DNA from: Dinoroseobacter sp013215265
GTDB taxonomy: Bacteria > Pseudomonadota > Alphaproteobacteria > Rhodobacterales > Rhodobacteraceae
Direction of reading: 5' to 3'
NCBI GenBank assembly: GCA_963691755.1
Contig: OY829366.1
Location: forward strand, 2,108,001 to 2,172,000
Length of the DNA: 64,000 nt
Both the position numbers and the translations under genes were made by a program. Positions 1 through 9,667 of the stretch are shown piece after piece (within the stretch, counting starts at the first letter, position 1; each line of letters begins with the position of its first letter). The notes beneath the pieces were generated by a model that searched no databases, had not been told where the DNA came from, and was given only the letters and a program-made list of their open reading frames with translations.

Positions 1-2
1 TC

Positions 3-713
3 CGGGTCACGCCCGGCACGTGGGGCGTTGGTCTTCTGATCGGCACCGTTTTTGCGATGGAGTTTGTTTGCCTCTTTCTGGCACTGGACCTGACGACAGT
101 CGTGCGGACAGGGGTGATCTTCTATTCGATGCCCGTCTGGATGGCGATCATGTCCCATTTTGCGCTTCCCGGAGACCGCATGCGCGGACCCAAGGCGCTT
201 GGACTTGGGTTGGCGTTTCTGGGGGTTGGGTTCGCCATCACCACGCGGGGCGATCTCTCGGGCGGATCACTGGCCGGAGACCTCTTTGCGCTTGGTGGGG
301 CCATCTGCTGGGCAGGGGCCGCAATGCTGGCAAAGGCTTCCAGACTTCGTCATGAAACACCAGAGATGCAGTTGCTTTGGCAGTTGACGATCTCCGCTCC
401 GGTAATTCTTGGAATGTCTCTGTTTTTCGGCCCGTTCATCCGGGATTTTCAGCCGCTTTTACATCTGCCGGGTGTGGTGTTTCAGATCACACTGGTCAGT
501 TTGGGCTTTGTGTTCTGGCTTTGGCTTTTGTCCATGTACTCCGCGTCAGGTGTTGCCTCATTCGGATTTCTGGGGCCGATTTTCGGAGTGCTCTTTGGGT
601 GGCTGATCTTGGGTGAAACCGTCGGGCTTGGCGTATGGGTCGCGCTGGCATTGGTCGCAGCCGGTCTTTTCCTGATCAACCGACCCGAAAAAACACCCGA
701 GACAAACGCCTGA
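3..713 (+). CDS. EamA/DMT-family transporter, 5' end cut by window
   Basis: The reading frame is open from the left edge, so the true start lies outside the window. About 236 residues are visible. They form a series of hydrophobic helices with the two-fold EamA repeat pattern; the last repeat carries the typical FGFLGPIFGVLFGWLILGE stretch. EamA proteins are usually about 290-300 residues, so roughly the first 60 residues are missing. Members are inner-membrane drug/metabolite exporters, and the substrate cannot be read from sequence. The gene ends immediately next to the convergent SelO gene with no spacer. Confidence 0.85.
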   Translation, partial: RVTPGTWGVGLLIGTVFAMEFVCLFLALDLTTVVRTGVIFYSMPVWMAIMSHFALPGDRMRGPKALGLGLAFLGVGFAITTRGDLSGGSLAGDLFALGGAICWAGAAMLAKASRLRHETPEMQLLWQLTISAPVILGMSLFFGPFIRDFQPLLHLPGVVFQITLVSLGFVFWLWLLSMYSASGVASFGFLGPIFGVLFGWLILGETVGLGVWVALALVAAGLFLINRPEKTPETNA

Positions 714-2132
714 TCAAGTTCCGCAGAATGTCTGCCGAACCGCATTTTCCATCGTTGCGGGCACTTGCAGATCGGCGTGTTCCGGCTGGTCCTTAAACGG
801 CGTTCGCAAGACAGAGTTCAACCGATTAAAATGGGAATAATCACCCTGAACGCCAGACTGTATGGCCGCTTCAATCTGGTGGTTGCGCGGGATAAAGCCG
901 GGGTTTGCGCGCGGCAGGGCCGTTTCCCAATCGGCGAGACGTGATTTGGTCCACTGTTCGGTCCATGCGTCATACGCGTTAGGGTCTTTGAAAAGATCAC
1001 GCGTCTGACCGCTGGCCAGTCCGCGAAAGGCAAGCGTGAAGTCTGCCTGCCCCGTGATTAGGCCAAGAAACTCCTGAACCAGACCCGCCGTGTCGGCCGC
1101 CCCGGGATCAAGCGCGAGTTTTGCAGCAAACTCTGTGCCATATGCTTTGGCATAAAGGTCTGGGAAAGCGTGAACAGCCTCCGTCGCGAGCTCGATCCCT
1201 GTGTTTTGATCCGCATCGATCAACGGCAACAGAGCTGTGGCAAGCTGTGCGAGGTTCCACACTGCGATCTCGGGTTGATTGCCATAAGCATACCGCCCGT
1301 GTTGATCTATCGAAGAATAGACCGTCTCGGGGTGGTAGATTTCCATAAAGGCACAGGGACCATAATCGATTGTCTCGCCCGAAATGGTCATATTATCGGT
1401 GTTCATCACCCCATGAATGAAGCCAAGCCCCATCCATTTCGCGATCAGTTTTGCTTGGGCAGCGATAACCGAATTGAGCAGATCAAGTGCGGTTTTGGCT
1501 TCAGGATAATGCCGCTTTATCACAAATTCACAGAGCGTTGCGAGCGCTTCTTCATCCTGGCGCGCCGCAAAGTACTGAAATGTACCCACCCGAAGATGGC
1601 TCGCCGCCACACGCGTCAGCACCGCGCCGGGAAGCGGGGCTTCGCGAAGGACGATTTCGCCAGTGGTCACGGCCGCAAGCGCGCGGGTTGTTGGAACTCC
1701 AAGCGCGTGCATGGCCTCTGATACGATATATTCGCGCATGACCGGGCCCAGCCACGCGCGCCCATCACCCATGCGGCTGTAGGGCGTTGGCCCAGAACCC
1801 TTCAATTGGATATCGCGCAAATTACCTTGGGTGTCGCGCAGCTCCCCCAGAAGCAACGCGCGACCGTCACCCAGTTGCGGGCTCCAGCCGCCAAACTGAT
1901 GCCCGGCATAAACCTGGGCCAAGGGTTCTGCGCCCGCAGGCACGTGATTGCCCGCAAGCATTGCCAAACCGTCCTCGGAATTCAGCCAATCTGCGTCCAG
2001 TCCCAGCTCATGTGCCAGATCTGCATTGACGGCCACCAATCCGGGTTTCTCGACCGGTTTTGCCGACATGCGGGTGAAGAACCGGTCAGGCAGGCGGGCA
2101 TAGCTGTTCTGGAAGGGGATCGCTTGGGTCAT
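714..2132 (-). CDS. selO: Protein adenylyltransferase SelO (YdiU/UPF0061)
   Basis: At 472 residues this is full length for SelO, a pseudokinase-fold enzyme known to transfer AMP from ATP to Ser/Thr/Tyr of proteins during redox stress. Visible family signatures are the LGDGRA loop (about 88-92), QLKGSGPTPYSR with the nucleotide-binding Lys at about 111, the MGDGRAWLGP stretch, and the metal-site segments HGVMNTDN (240-247) and DYGP (256-259). The C-terminus ends Cys-Gly-Thr. The antepenultimate Cys sits where animal SelO carries selenocysteine, as in other bacterial homologues. It appears monocistronic and is convergent with the EamA gene. Confidence 0.93.
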   Translation of the reverse strand: MTQAIPFQNSYARLPDRFFTRMSAKPVEKPGLVAVNADLAHELGLDADWLNSEDGLAMLAGNHVPAGAEPLAQVYAGHQFGGWSPQLGDGRALLLGELRDTQGNLRDIQLKGSGPTPYSRMGDGRAWLGPVMREYIVSEAMHALGVPTTRALAAVTTGEIVLREAPLPGAVLTRVAASHLRVGTFQYFAARQDEEALATLCEFVIKRHYPEAKTALDLLNSVIAAQAKLIAKWMGLGFIHGVMNTDNMTISGETIDYGPCAFMEIYHPETVYSSIDQHGRYAYGNQPEIAVWNLAQLATALLPLIDADQNTGIELATEAVHAFPDLYAKAYGTEFAAKLALDPGAADTAGLVQEFLGLITGQADFTLAFRGLASGQTRDLFKDPNAYDAWTEQWTKSRLADWETALPRANPGFIPRNHQIEAAIQSGVQGDYSHFNRLNSVLRTPFKDQPEHADLQVPATMENAVRQTFCGT

Positions 2133-2198
2133 GGCCCATAAATATGGACGCTATCAGGGATGTCGAGGGGCTGTCCTGCCCACATTTGATTGAACCTT

Positions 2199-2597
2199 CT
2201 ATTTAAGGCCTGCGCAGACGTTGCGCACATGTGTCAGAAACCACTGAACGTCCGGCGCGTCGCCGGTTAGAGCATTCCACGACAGCGAAAGCGTCAACGG
2301 AGAGAGCGCGAATGGGGCATCCCTCACGTCGAGATCATAGGCGCCTGCCGCATCTCGCAGCGTTATGGAAGGCGCCGTCAGCAACATGTCAGTTTGGGCA
2401 AGCGCCGAGGCCGCGACAGCGAAGTTCGGGACAACAGCGCCGATCCGGCGCTCGATCCCAAGTTTCGTCGCCGCTTGATCGACCGGACCTTTCCCTTGCG
2501 GACCCGTTTTCCTGACTTGCACATGTCTGTGTTTGGCCCAGGCGTCCAGCGACCAGTCCGCAAATGCTGGCGTATCTCCTGCGGTTGATTTCGGCAT
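2199..2597 (-). pseudogene. Remnant of a LysR-type regulator (C-terminal effector domain only)
   Basis: The 132 residues match only the last part of a LysR substrate-binding domain of the DNA-binding-repressor-like type. They have the pattern LGIERRIGAVVPNF followed by the terminal WNALTGDAPDVQWFLTHVR motif. A LysR protein is about 300 residues and starts with a winged helix, which is absent here. An in-frame TGA lies directly before the first Met, and no other frame upstream (2598-2706) encodes a helix-turn-helix. I infer a deletion remnant that may still be transcribed but cannot bind DNA as a LysR protein. Confidence 0.7.
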
Positions 2598-2706
2598 TCA
2601 CCTTGTGATCGTTGCCCTGGAAATTGCAGCCTTCATCGCGGTCTATAAGGTGTCAAAGCGAGAGACTGGATCTGCATTTTCAGCGCAATCGTAATCGCAA
2701 AAGCCC

Positions 2707-3645
2707 TTACAACCGCGCGATACGCTCTGTCAGCAAGCCAAAGAAGCCGTCGGCATCCACGTCGCCCATGAACATCGCGTTGGCTTTGCGCCCGGACACG
2801 CGCCACCAGTCAGCCACTGTCATGCCGCGTGTGAACGCACCATCGAGCTCGATCTCGACGTTCACGTGACGACCTGAAAAAAGGTCTGGTTTGATCAGGT
2901 AGGCTATCACGCACGGGTCATGCAAAGGCGCACCTGCGCTGCCGTATTTTTCCTTGTCAAAGCGCTCGAAGAAATCGGTCCATTCGGCGACCATGCGGCC
3001 CGGCTCGGTCCCCATATCGCGGAAGCCCTGAACGTGGGGGGCTGTCGTGAGCGCCTTGTGTGTCACATCTAGCGGCATCACCACAATTGGGACGCCTGAT
3101 TTAAACACGATATCCGCAGCCTCCGGGTCAACATAGATGTTGAATTCGGCCGACGGGGTGATGTTGCCTACCTCGAAATAAGCTCCGCCCATCAGCACGA
3201 TTTCCTGAATGCGTGGGATAATATCGGGGGCGCGTTCCATGGCAGTGGCGATATTGGTCAGAGGCCCGAGCGGACAGAGTGTAACCGTTCCTTCCGGTTC
3301 CGTGCGCAGCGTCTCGATGATAAAATCAACCGCGTGCTGGTCTTGAAGTGGCATCGTCGGATCAGCCAGTTGCGGTCCATCAAGGCCCGTCTTGCCGTGC
3401 ACATGCTCCGCGGTCACAAGCTTCGCCTTCATTGGGGCATCACAGCCTGCAAACACCTTCGTCTCTGGCCTGCCGGCAAGCTCACAAACGATGCGGGCAT
3501 TGCGTTCGGTCAGCGGAAGCGGGACGTTTCCGGCCACAGCTGTGATGCCAAGGACGTCCACATCTTCGGGAGAGGCCAGCGCCAGCAGGATGGCAACTGC
3601 ATCATCCTGGCCGGGATCAGTATCAATAATGATTTTGCGTGTCAT
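2707..3645 (-). CDS. Inosine-uridine preferring nucleoside hydrolase
   Basis: The 312-residue protein hydrolyses the N-glycosidic bond of ribonucleosides in purine/pyrimidine salvage. The diagnostic Ca2+-binding motif DTDPGQDDA is at residues 8-16. It is followed by the family segments LGPLTNIATAM, MGGAYFEVGNITPSAEFN (substrate/Ca contacts) and PLHDPCVIAYL with the C-terminal Asp ligand. Length and motif order are complete. A short gap separates it from the upstream mazG gene on the same strand, so the two may be co-transcribed. Base specificity (Iun, Cun or Rih type) cannot be decided. Confidence 0.92.
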   Translation of the reverse strand: MTRKIIIDTDPGQDDAVAILLALASPEDVDVLGITAVAGNVPLPLTERNARIVCELAGRPETKVFAGCDAPMKAKLVTAEHVHGKTGLDGPQLADPTMPLQDQHAVDFIIETLRTEPEGTVTLCPLGPLTNIATAMERAPDIIPRIQEIVLMGGAYFEVGNITPSAEFNIYVDPEAADIVFKSGVPIVVMPLDVTHKALTTAPHVQGFRDMGTEPGRMVAEWTDFFERFDKEKYGSAGAPLHDPCVIAYLIKPDLFSGRHVNVEIELDGAFTRGMTVADWWRVSGRKANAMFMGDVDADGFFGLLTERIARL

Positions 3646-3684
3646 GGCGCGACACTGGCGCGCCAGCGGGGCAGGGGCAAGACC

Positions 3685-4512
3685 CTATCGCTCGCGTAGC
3701 TTCGCTTCATCCCACAACGCGTCCATCTCTGTAAGGTCGCTGTCGGTCGGGGCTTTGCCGCGCTTTGCCAGTTCGGCCTCGATGTAAGCGAACCGACGCG
3801 TGAACTTGCCGTTTGCGGCACGCAATGCGGCTTCGGGATCGATCTCCCAATGGCGTGCCAGATTGGCCATGACAAAGAGCAGATCACCAAATTCCTCGAA
3901 GGTCTTTTCGGGCCCGAGGGTGTCGCGCGCCTCTCTTAATTCGCGGCTCTCTTCTTCGATCTTGGCCAGCACATGGCTGTCATCCGGCCAGTCAAAGCCA
4001 ACGCGCGCGGCGCGCTTTTGCAACTTCATGGCGCGCAAGAGCGCGGGCAGACCAAGCGCGACCCCATCAAGCACGCCGGCCTCACCGCGTTTTTCGCGTT
4101 CCGCGGCTTTCTGAACCTCCCAATCGCGGGTTTGCTGTTCAGCTGACTTGTCGCGCGATTCCGCGCCAAACACATGCGGATGCCGATCCACCATCTTCTG
4201 CGCAATGGCCTCGGCCACATCATGGAAATCGTAGCGCCCTTCTTCGGCGCTCATTTGCGTGTGATAGATGGTCTGCAAGAGCAAATCACCCAACTCGCCC
4301 TTCAGGTCATCCCAAGCCTCGCGTTCGATCGCATCTGCGACCTCATAGGCTTCCTCGATTGTATAAGGGGCAATCGAACCAAAATCCTGCTCGATATCCC
4401 ATGGGCACCCGGTCTCCGGATCGCGCAATCGGCGCATGATTTCGAGAAGCCTTGGCAGCCCTCCGCCCGGTGTCAGGCAGAGGGCTTGGCTGTCTTCAAA
4501 CCCAAGGCTCAC
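3685..4512 (-). CDS. mazG: Nucleoside triphosphate pyrophosphohydrolase MazG
   Basis: The 275-residue MazG hydrolyses (d)NTPs to NMPs and PPi as a house-cleaning enzyme. Two MazG domains are visible. The N-terminal one starts LRDPETGCPWDIEQ and carries the EExxE and ExxD metal ligands in TIEEAYEVADAIE and ELGDLLLQ. The C-terminal one carries EEESRELREA and EEFGDLLFVMANLAR. The start is GTG at 4512, which overlaps the stop of the upstream RND permease gene (GTGA), so translation is probably coupled. Confidence 0.93.
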   Translation of the reverse strand: MSLGFEDSQALCLTPGGGLPRLLEIMRRLRDPETGCPWDIEQDFGSIAPYTIEEAYEVADAIEREAWDDLKGELGDLLLQTIYHTQMSAEEGRYDFHDVAEAIAQKMVDRHPHVFGAESRDKSAEQQTRDWEVQKAAEREKRGEAGVLDGVALGLPALLRAMKLQKRAARVGFDWPDDSHVLAKIEEESRELREARDTLGPEKTFEEFGDLLFVMANLARHWEIDPEAALRAANGKFTRRFAYIEAELAKRGKAPTDSDLTEMDALWDEAKLRER

Positions 4513-7500
4513 TCGGCGGCCTGCAAGGGCGGTCTGGGCGCAGGCTTTGCCTCGGGTGCAAACTCCTGCTCGGGCTCATAAAGATCGCCGCTTTCGTCCC
4601 AGATAACTTCGGGCCGTTTTACTTTGCGGGCGGCACGGCGAAGCGCGATGTCGCGTGCTTCACGGCTCGCCCGTCCCAGGGACAGGGCGCGCAGTCGCAT
4701 GGAAACACCATAAGCGCCGTCCTCGATCCAGACACGTAAAGCAAGCATTGCAGGGGTAAAGACCAATGTCAGAACCGTCGCGACACCAAGTCCGAAGACC
4801 ACCGCTGTGGCCAGTTGCTTCCACCAAAGTGCGGTTGGGCTGTCGACTGAATAGCCACCGCCAAAGAAATCGAGGCTGAGGCCAAACATCATTGGGGTCA
4901 GACCTGCCATCGTGGTGATCGTGGTCAACAAAACCGGTCGGATACGCACCTGCGCCGTCCGGCTGATGGCCTCCAGCCTGGGCATGTATTTGGAATACTC
5001 TTGGTAGGTATCAATCAGAACAATGTTGTTGTTCACCACGATCCCCGCCAGCGCCACAATCCCTGTACCCGTCATGATCACCGAGAAGGGCTGCTGCATC
5101 ACCAGCATCCCGATCAGCACGCCCGTTGTCGACAGTACGACGGCAACAAGCACAAGAACGGCGTTGTAGAAGCTGTTGAACTGCGCCAGCAGGATGATGA
5201 ACATCAGGAACAGCGCGCCGAGGAAGGCCTGTCCCAGGAAGGCCTGGCTTTCGGCTTCATCTTCCTGATCTCCTGTCCATTCCCAGGTGATCCCCGGGGG
5301 CAGTTCGGCTTCGGTCTCGAGCCATTCGGTGAGCGCTGCAATCCGCTCTGCCGGTGTAATGACCTCTCCCTCATCGTTTGCCATGTCCGGGGCGACACCG
5401 GCTTTAACGTCATAGTACCGCTCGCCATCCACACGGTCGATTTGACCGAGTTTGCGAACCGGTGTCCGTGTGACAAAGTTTGACAACGGAACAAGCCCGT
5501 TCGGTGTGCGCACACGTAAGGTATCAAGCGTGGAAAGAACACGATCCTCTTCGGGGAAGCGTACGCGAATTTCGATTTCGTCGTCTGAACTGTCCACGCG
5601 CATCGTGTCCAGGAACACCCCACGCGTGATCAGCTGCACCATCGCACCGACGGTCGCAACATCGGCGCCATAGCGTCCGGCCTCGCCAGTATCGACATCG
5701 ATCTGCCAGTCAATACCGGGCAGGGGCAACGTGTCTTCGATATCTGTCAGCGCAAGGGTTGCTTCAAACTGGCCCCGTGCCATCAACGTGGCTTCGGTCA
5801 GCGTCTCAAGATCGTCCCCTTTCAGGCGCAGATGAACGGGCTTGGCTGAGGCGGGGCCACCAGTCGCCGCGAGGATCTCGACGCGAATGCCCGGGATCTC
5901 GGCCAGCTTTGCTTCCAAAGTATCGAGCACATAGTTGCCGCCAAAATTCGGATCGACAGCATTGCGGGTCACCGTGAACAGCCCGAAGACATCGAACCAT
6001 GGCAGTTCCACCTGAGGCCGGTTTTCCCAAGGGATCAGCTCCAGTTGGATTTGGCCGATGGTATCTAAGGGGGCGCGCGCGCCACCAGTGTTCTGGTTCA
6101 GACCGCCTTCGCCCGCAAAAGCGAAGATCGACTGAATCCCGGGCATTTCGCGGGCCACGGCTTCGGCCTGTTGCAGCAGAGCGTCTTTTTCTTCCAGCGA
6201 ATGGTTGCCGCGCGCCCTTACATAGACGATGGCCTGTTCCGGTTCGACATCGACGAAAAACTCAACGCCACGGTTATTTGCCGAGAAGACCGAAAAGGTA
6301 GTGACCACAACAAAGCCCACCACACCGATGGCCACCAATGGCATGATTGGGTTGTTTGTAATACCCCGGATGATCCAGCCAAAAGGTGTTCTGCGGAAGC
6401 CTGCGCGTATGGGCTTGCGACGGCGACGTTGAATTTTTGCGGCCGTCAGCGTCACGGACAAAGCTGCTGCAGAGAGGGCAAACATAACTGGTCCAAGAAA
6501 TCCGGTGCCAAACCCGCTCGCCTCTGGGCCAAGCAGGTAGCTCGGGTTCAACGTCTGCATGGCGGCAATGAACACCGCATAGCCCGAAATGGCTGCCAGC
6601 GCGGCGCGTACCAGATACGGAAACCGCATCAGAACCGAAGACGCACGTTCCAGCGTGCGGGTGGTCCGACCGGCGACACCGCCCATAACTGGTAAGTAGA
6701 CCAGCGCCACGATGAGGGAAGCGGACAGAACAAAGATCAGAGTGACTGGCAACATGCCCATGAATTCGCCCGCAACACCCGGCCAGAAAAGCATCGGAAG
6801 GAAGGCGCAAAGGGTCGTCGCAGTGGACGAGACCACGGGCCAGAACATGCGCTTCGCCGCTTCGGTGAAGGCTTGCATCGGTCCGGCGCCTTCCTGAATT
6901 CGGCGATCGGCATATTCAACTACGACGATAGCACCATCCACCAGCATCCCCACCGCGAGGATCAGGCCAAACATCACGATGTTGGATACCGTCACGCCCA
7001 TCATCGCAAGAAACGCAAAACACAGCAGGAAGGATGTCGGGATTGCGAAGCCCACCAGAAGGGCGGACCGCGTTCCAAGCGCGCCAAGAACCACGATCAT
7101 AAAGAGTGCGATTGCCGTCAGGACCGAGCCTTCAAGCTGACTGACCATGCTGGCCACCTCGCGGGAACGGTCCATGGAAATCGACACATCCACCGCCTGC
7201 TGCAACTCTGTTGGCCATTGGTCCTGCTCAGCGGCGACGGTCTCGCGGATGAGCGCAACCGTATCGATAATGTTGTAGCCCTTGCGCTTGACCACTTGCA
7301 GCGCCACCGTGGCATCTCCATTGAACCGAGCAGTGCCTTCCCTGTCTTCGAAGGTCAGCCTGATTTCGGCGAGATCTCCAAGCGTAACAACGCGGTCACC
7401 ATTTACTTTGACCGGGAGGTTCATCACGTCTGTTGCGTCGTCAAAGGCAGAAGGTATTTTCAGCGCAAAAGCACCATTATCAGTGGTGACCTGGTCCGCA

Positions 7501-8141
7501 GCGATCAATTGGTTGTTGTTTTGAACAACCTGCAGAAGCTCGGCCGCGGTCACATTGTAGGCTTCCAGACGCAATGGGTCGATTTTGACCTCAAGCATTT
7601 CTTCACGCTGACCAGCGAGGCCGGCTTCAAGGACAGGTTCCAACCCTTCCAGCGTGTCCTGCATGTCTTTCGCGAGACGGAGCAAAGTTCGTTCTGGAAG
7701 TGACCCTGTCAGGTTCACGACGATGATCGGGAATTGTGAGAAGTTAAACTCACTGATTTGGTAGGCGTCGGCCCCTTGCGGAAAATTCGCCTGCGCATTG
7801 TTCATCTTGTCGCGCACATCCGCGATGGTCTGGTTCTTGTCCCAACCAAACTCAAACTCCAGCACCAGACCCGCAAAGCCTTCGCCGGCTGTCCCGGACA
7901 TTCTGTCCAGCCCGTCAAGGTCAGCAAGCTCGGTCTCCATGACCTTTACGAGCAGTTTCTCGCTGTCTTGTGCTGAAATACCCGCAAACGGCACCGAAAC
8001 AAAAAGCGCGGGAACTTCAATATCCGGCTCACCTTCCTTTGGAAGAGAAACATATGCGACGGTCCCGATCGTGATCGAGAGCGCAATAAATGCCAGAACC
8101 ATCCGCGCCCGGGACGCGGCCCAATCGACGATACCGGTCAT
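4509..8141 (-). CDS. RND-family multidrug efflux permease (AcrB-like)
   Basis: At 1210 residues this is the inner-membrane proton-driven pump subunit of an RND tripartite system. The N-terminal helix, two periplasmic porter domains and two bundles of membrane helices are in the usual order. The proton-relay helix reads AVGMLVDGAIVVVEY with Asp at about 402; the second Asp of AcrB is Gly here. TM10 has GIVVNNNIVLIDTY. It is longer than AcrB (about 1050). Most of the extra length is an insertion at about 505-580 that contains two additional hydrophobic segments (about 511-530 and 548-568), plus a charged/Pro-rich tail. The start overlaps the adaptor stop by 4 nt (ATGA). No outer-membrane channel gene is adjacent. 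Confidence 0.93.
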   Translation of the reverse strand: MTGIVDWAASRARMVLAFIALSITIGTVAYVSLPKEGEPDIEVPALFVSVPFAGISAQDSEKLLVKVMETELADLDGLDRMSGTAGEGFAGLVLEFEFGWDKNQTIADVRDKMNNAQANFPQGADAYQISEFNFSQFPIIVVNLTGSLPERTLLRLAKDMQDTLEGLEPVLEAGLAGQREEMLEVKIDPLRLEAYNVTAAELLQVVQNNNQLIAADQVTTDNGAFALKIPSAFDDATDVMNLPVKVNGDRVVTLGDLAEIRLTFEDREGTARFNGDATVALQVVKRKGYNIIDTVALIRETVAAEQDQWPTELQQAVDVSISMDRSREVASMVSQLEGSVLTAIALFMIVVLGALGTRSALLVGFAIPTSFLLCFAFLAMMGVTVSNIVMFGLILAVGMLVDGAIVVVEYADRRIQEGAGPMQAFTEAAKRMFWPVVSSTATTLCAFLPMLFWPGVAGEFMGMLPVTLIFVLSASLIVALVYLPVMGGVAGRTTRTLERASSVLMRFPYLVRAALAAISGYAVFIAAMQTLNPSYLLGPEASGFGTGFLGPVMFALSAAALSVTLTAAKIQRRRRKPIRAGFRRTPFGWIIRGITNNPIMPLVAIGVVGFVVVTTFSVFSANNRGVEFFVDVEPEQAIVYVRARGNHSLEEKDALLQQAEAVAREMPGIQSIFAFAGEGGLNQNTGGARAPLDTIGQIQLELIPWENRPQVELPWFDVFGLFTVTRNAVDPNFGGNYVLDTLEAKLAEIPGIRVEILAATGGPASAKPVHLRLKGDDLETLTEATLMARGQFEATLALTDIEDTLPLPGIDWQIDVDTGEAGRYGADVATVGAMVQLITRGVFLDTMRVDSSDDEIEIRVRFPEEDRVLSTLDTLRVRTPNGLVPLSNFVTRTPVRKLGQIDRVDGERYYDVKAGVAPDMANDEGEVITPAERIAALTEWLETEAELPPGITWEWTGDQEDEAESQAFLGQAFLGALFLMFIILLAQFNSFYNAVLVLVAVVLSTTGVLIGMLVMQQPFSVIMTGTGIVALAGIVVNNNIVLIDTYQEYSKYMPRLEAISRTAQVRIRPVLLTTITTMAGLTPMMFGLSLDFFGGGYSVDSPTALWWKQLATAVVFGLGVATVLTLVFTPAMLALRVWIEDGAYGVSMRLRALSLGRASREARDIALRRAARKVKRPEVIWDESGDLYEPEQEFAPEAKPAPRPPLQAAE

Positions 8142-9406
8142 GCGCCTTCCTCTCTGAAGGTCAGGGTCAACGCGGTGCCCGCTGTAATGTAGTCTTGTCC
8201 AACCACCACGACATTAGCTTGATCGGGCAGACCGGTCACCCACACACCTTCCGCGGTATCCCGGATCAACTCGACCTCAGCAAAGGCCGTTACATACCCG
8301 CCTTGGCCATCATCAATCGCATGGCGCACGCCAAGTGCACCGCCATCATTGAGCGTCAAAGCAGACGCTGGCAGCAAATGCGCGGGTGTACCTTCGGCGG
8401 CGACCCCGATGGTTGCGGTCTGACCATCGCGGATCAGAAGGTCTGGGTTTGCAACTTCAACTTCGGCGCGGAAGGTGCGTGTTGTTAAATCAGCTGAACG
8501 CGACAGGAAGGTAACGAGCCCCGTGACCTCGCGGCCCGATGCCAATCGTGCGCCCGCGCGGGCTCCGACCTCGACCAACGCAACATCAGCTTCGGGCACG
8601 AAGCCCACCAGCTTTATTGGATCAAGCTGAAGTATGGTGCCACATGTGGCATTGCCGCCTTGCGTGTTCAGATAACTACCGAATTCCGCCGTATCGTTTT
8701 CCAGAACACCGGCGAAAGGGGCACGAATCGTCAGGTGTTCCAGATCCTGTCGTGCTCTGAACACAGCGGCTTCTGCACTTTGGATGCCGGCTCGAACGGA
8801 TTCGAGACCGGATTTCGCAGCACTTACCGCAGATTCAGCGGCCCGTACATTTGCTTCGCTATTGGCTACGCGTGATTCTGTCGCGAAGCCTTCGGCGGCA
8901 AGGTTGCGCGCAGCGTTGTCATTGATGCGGGCCTCTTCCAACCGTGCTTCGGCTTCGGTAACACGTGCCCGTGCTTCCGGGCTGCGTGCGCGCGCTTCGA
9001 GTAATCTCGCTTCGGCTTCGACGAGGTTTGCTTCGCGGTCTCCCGGATCAAGAACACACATTACTTGATTTGCTTCAACCTGAGACCCACGGCGCAGCGG
9101 CTCCGAAATGATGCGGCCCGAAGTTTCCGCCGGTACAGAAACCTGACGAAGGGCTTCGGTGCGGCCTCTTAGGACCACTGCGCTATCTACGACCTGCGCT
9201 TTGCTATCGATAACCACAACAGAAACGCGCCGTTCGCCCTCGAGTGCGACCGGTTCAGGGCTCATGGTTTCCGCTTCAACAACAGTTTCACCGACCGTGG
9301 CATCATCTTCGGCTCCTGCAAAGCCAAGAAGGGCATCGCGTTCGAACACAAATAGATAAAGCAAAGTCATAACGATGATCGCCGTGACGATGGGCATGAT
9401 ACGCAT
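8138..9406 (-). CDS. RND efflux periplasmic adaptor (membrane fusion protein)
   Basis: This is an HlyD/AcrA-type adaptor that links the downstream permease to an outer-membrane channel. The N-terminus (MRIMPIVTAIIV...) forms one membrane anchor. It is followed by a lipoyl/barrel-sandwich half with the VSVPAETSGRI motif, a long Ala/Glu/Arg-rich coiled-coil hairpin, the second lipoyl half (LTIRAPFAGVLEN) and the beta-barrel domain. The ATG at 9406 is preceded by GGAG at good spacing, and homologues begin with this MRI...PI pattern. An in-frame ATG at 9481 would add 25 unlikely residues. Confidence 0.9.
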   Translation of the reverse strand: MRIMPIVTAIIVMTLLYLFVFERDALLGFAGAEDDATVGETVVEAETMSPEPVALEGERRVSVVVIDSKAQVVDSAVVLRGRTEALRQVSVPAETSGRIISEPLRRGSQVEANQVMCVLDPGDREANLVEAEARLLEARARSPEARARVTEAEARLEEARINDNAARNLAAEGFATESRVANSEANVRAAESAVSAAKSGLESVRAGIQSAEAAVFRARQDLEHLTIRAPFAGVLENDTAEFGSYLNTQGGNATCGTILQLDPIKLVGFVPEADVALVEVGARAGARLASGREVTGLVTFLSRSADLTTRTFRAEVEVANPDLLIRDGQTATIGVAAEGTPAHLLPASALTLNDGGALGVRHAIDDGQGGYVTAFAEVELIRDTAEGVWVTGLPDQANVVVVGQDYITAGTALTLTFREEGA

Positions 9407-9523
9407 TTGAATAGGTCTCCGAGGTTCGATGACGTGTGCGAACCGGTAGTACAAGGAAGGGCAAGACGTCTGAGGCGTCACTTAAGGTGTCATGGCTAAA
9501 CCAACCAGTTCAGATTACCGATT

Positions 9524-9540
9524 TTGCGCCAATTGCGCAA
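9524..9540. promoter_or_regulatory. Palindrome between divergent efflux and yfgM units
   Basis: TTGCGC and GCGCAA flank five bases (CAATT), giving a 6+5+6 inverted repeat. It lies between the divergent efflux adaptor and the YfgM-like gene. It could be a regulator site; no regulator is adjacent, so the partner is unknown. Confidence 0.3.
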
Positions 9541-9667
9541 GAAAAGCACAGATTTGTGGCTTCTGCGCACAGGTGACGGTCTGGCCAGCGGCAAAGTCGC
9601 GTGTTAGACGCGCGCAATCCATGCAAAATGCCTGTCATTCAGGCAAATATCCAAGGGAATCGCGCCT

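Noticed and set aside
6873..7703. 276-codon plus-strand open frame
   Set aside because: It lies wholly inside the RND permease gene in antisense and is rich in His/Arg/Gln as expected for a shadow.
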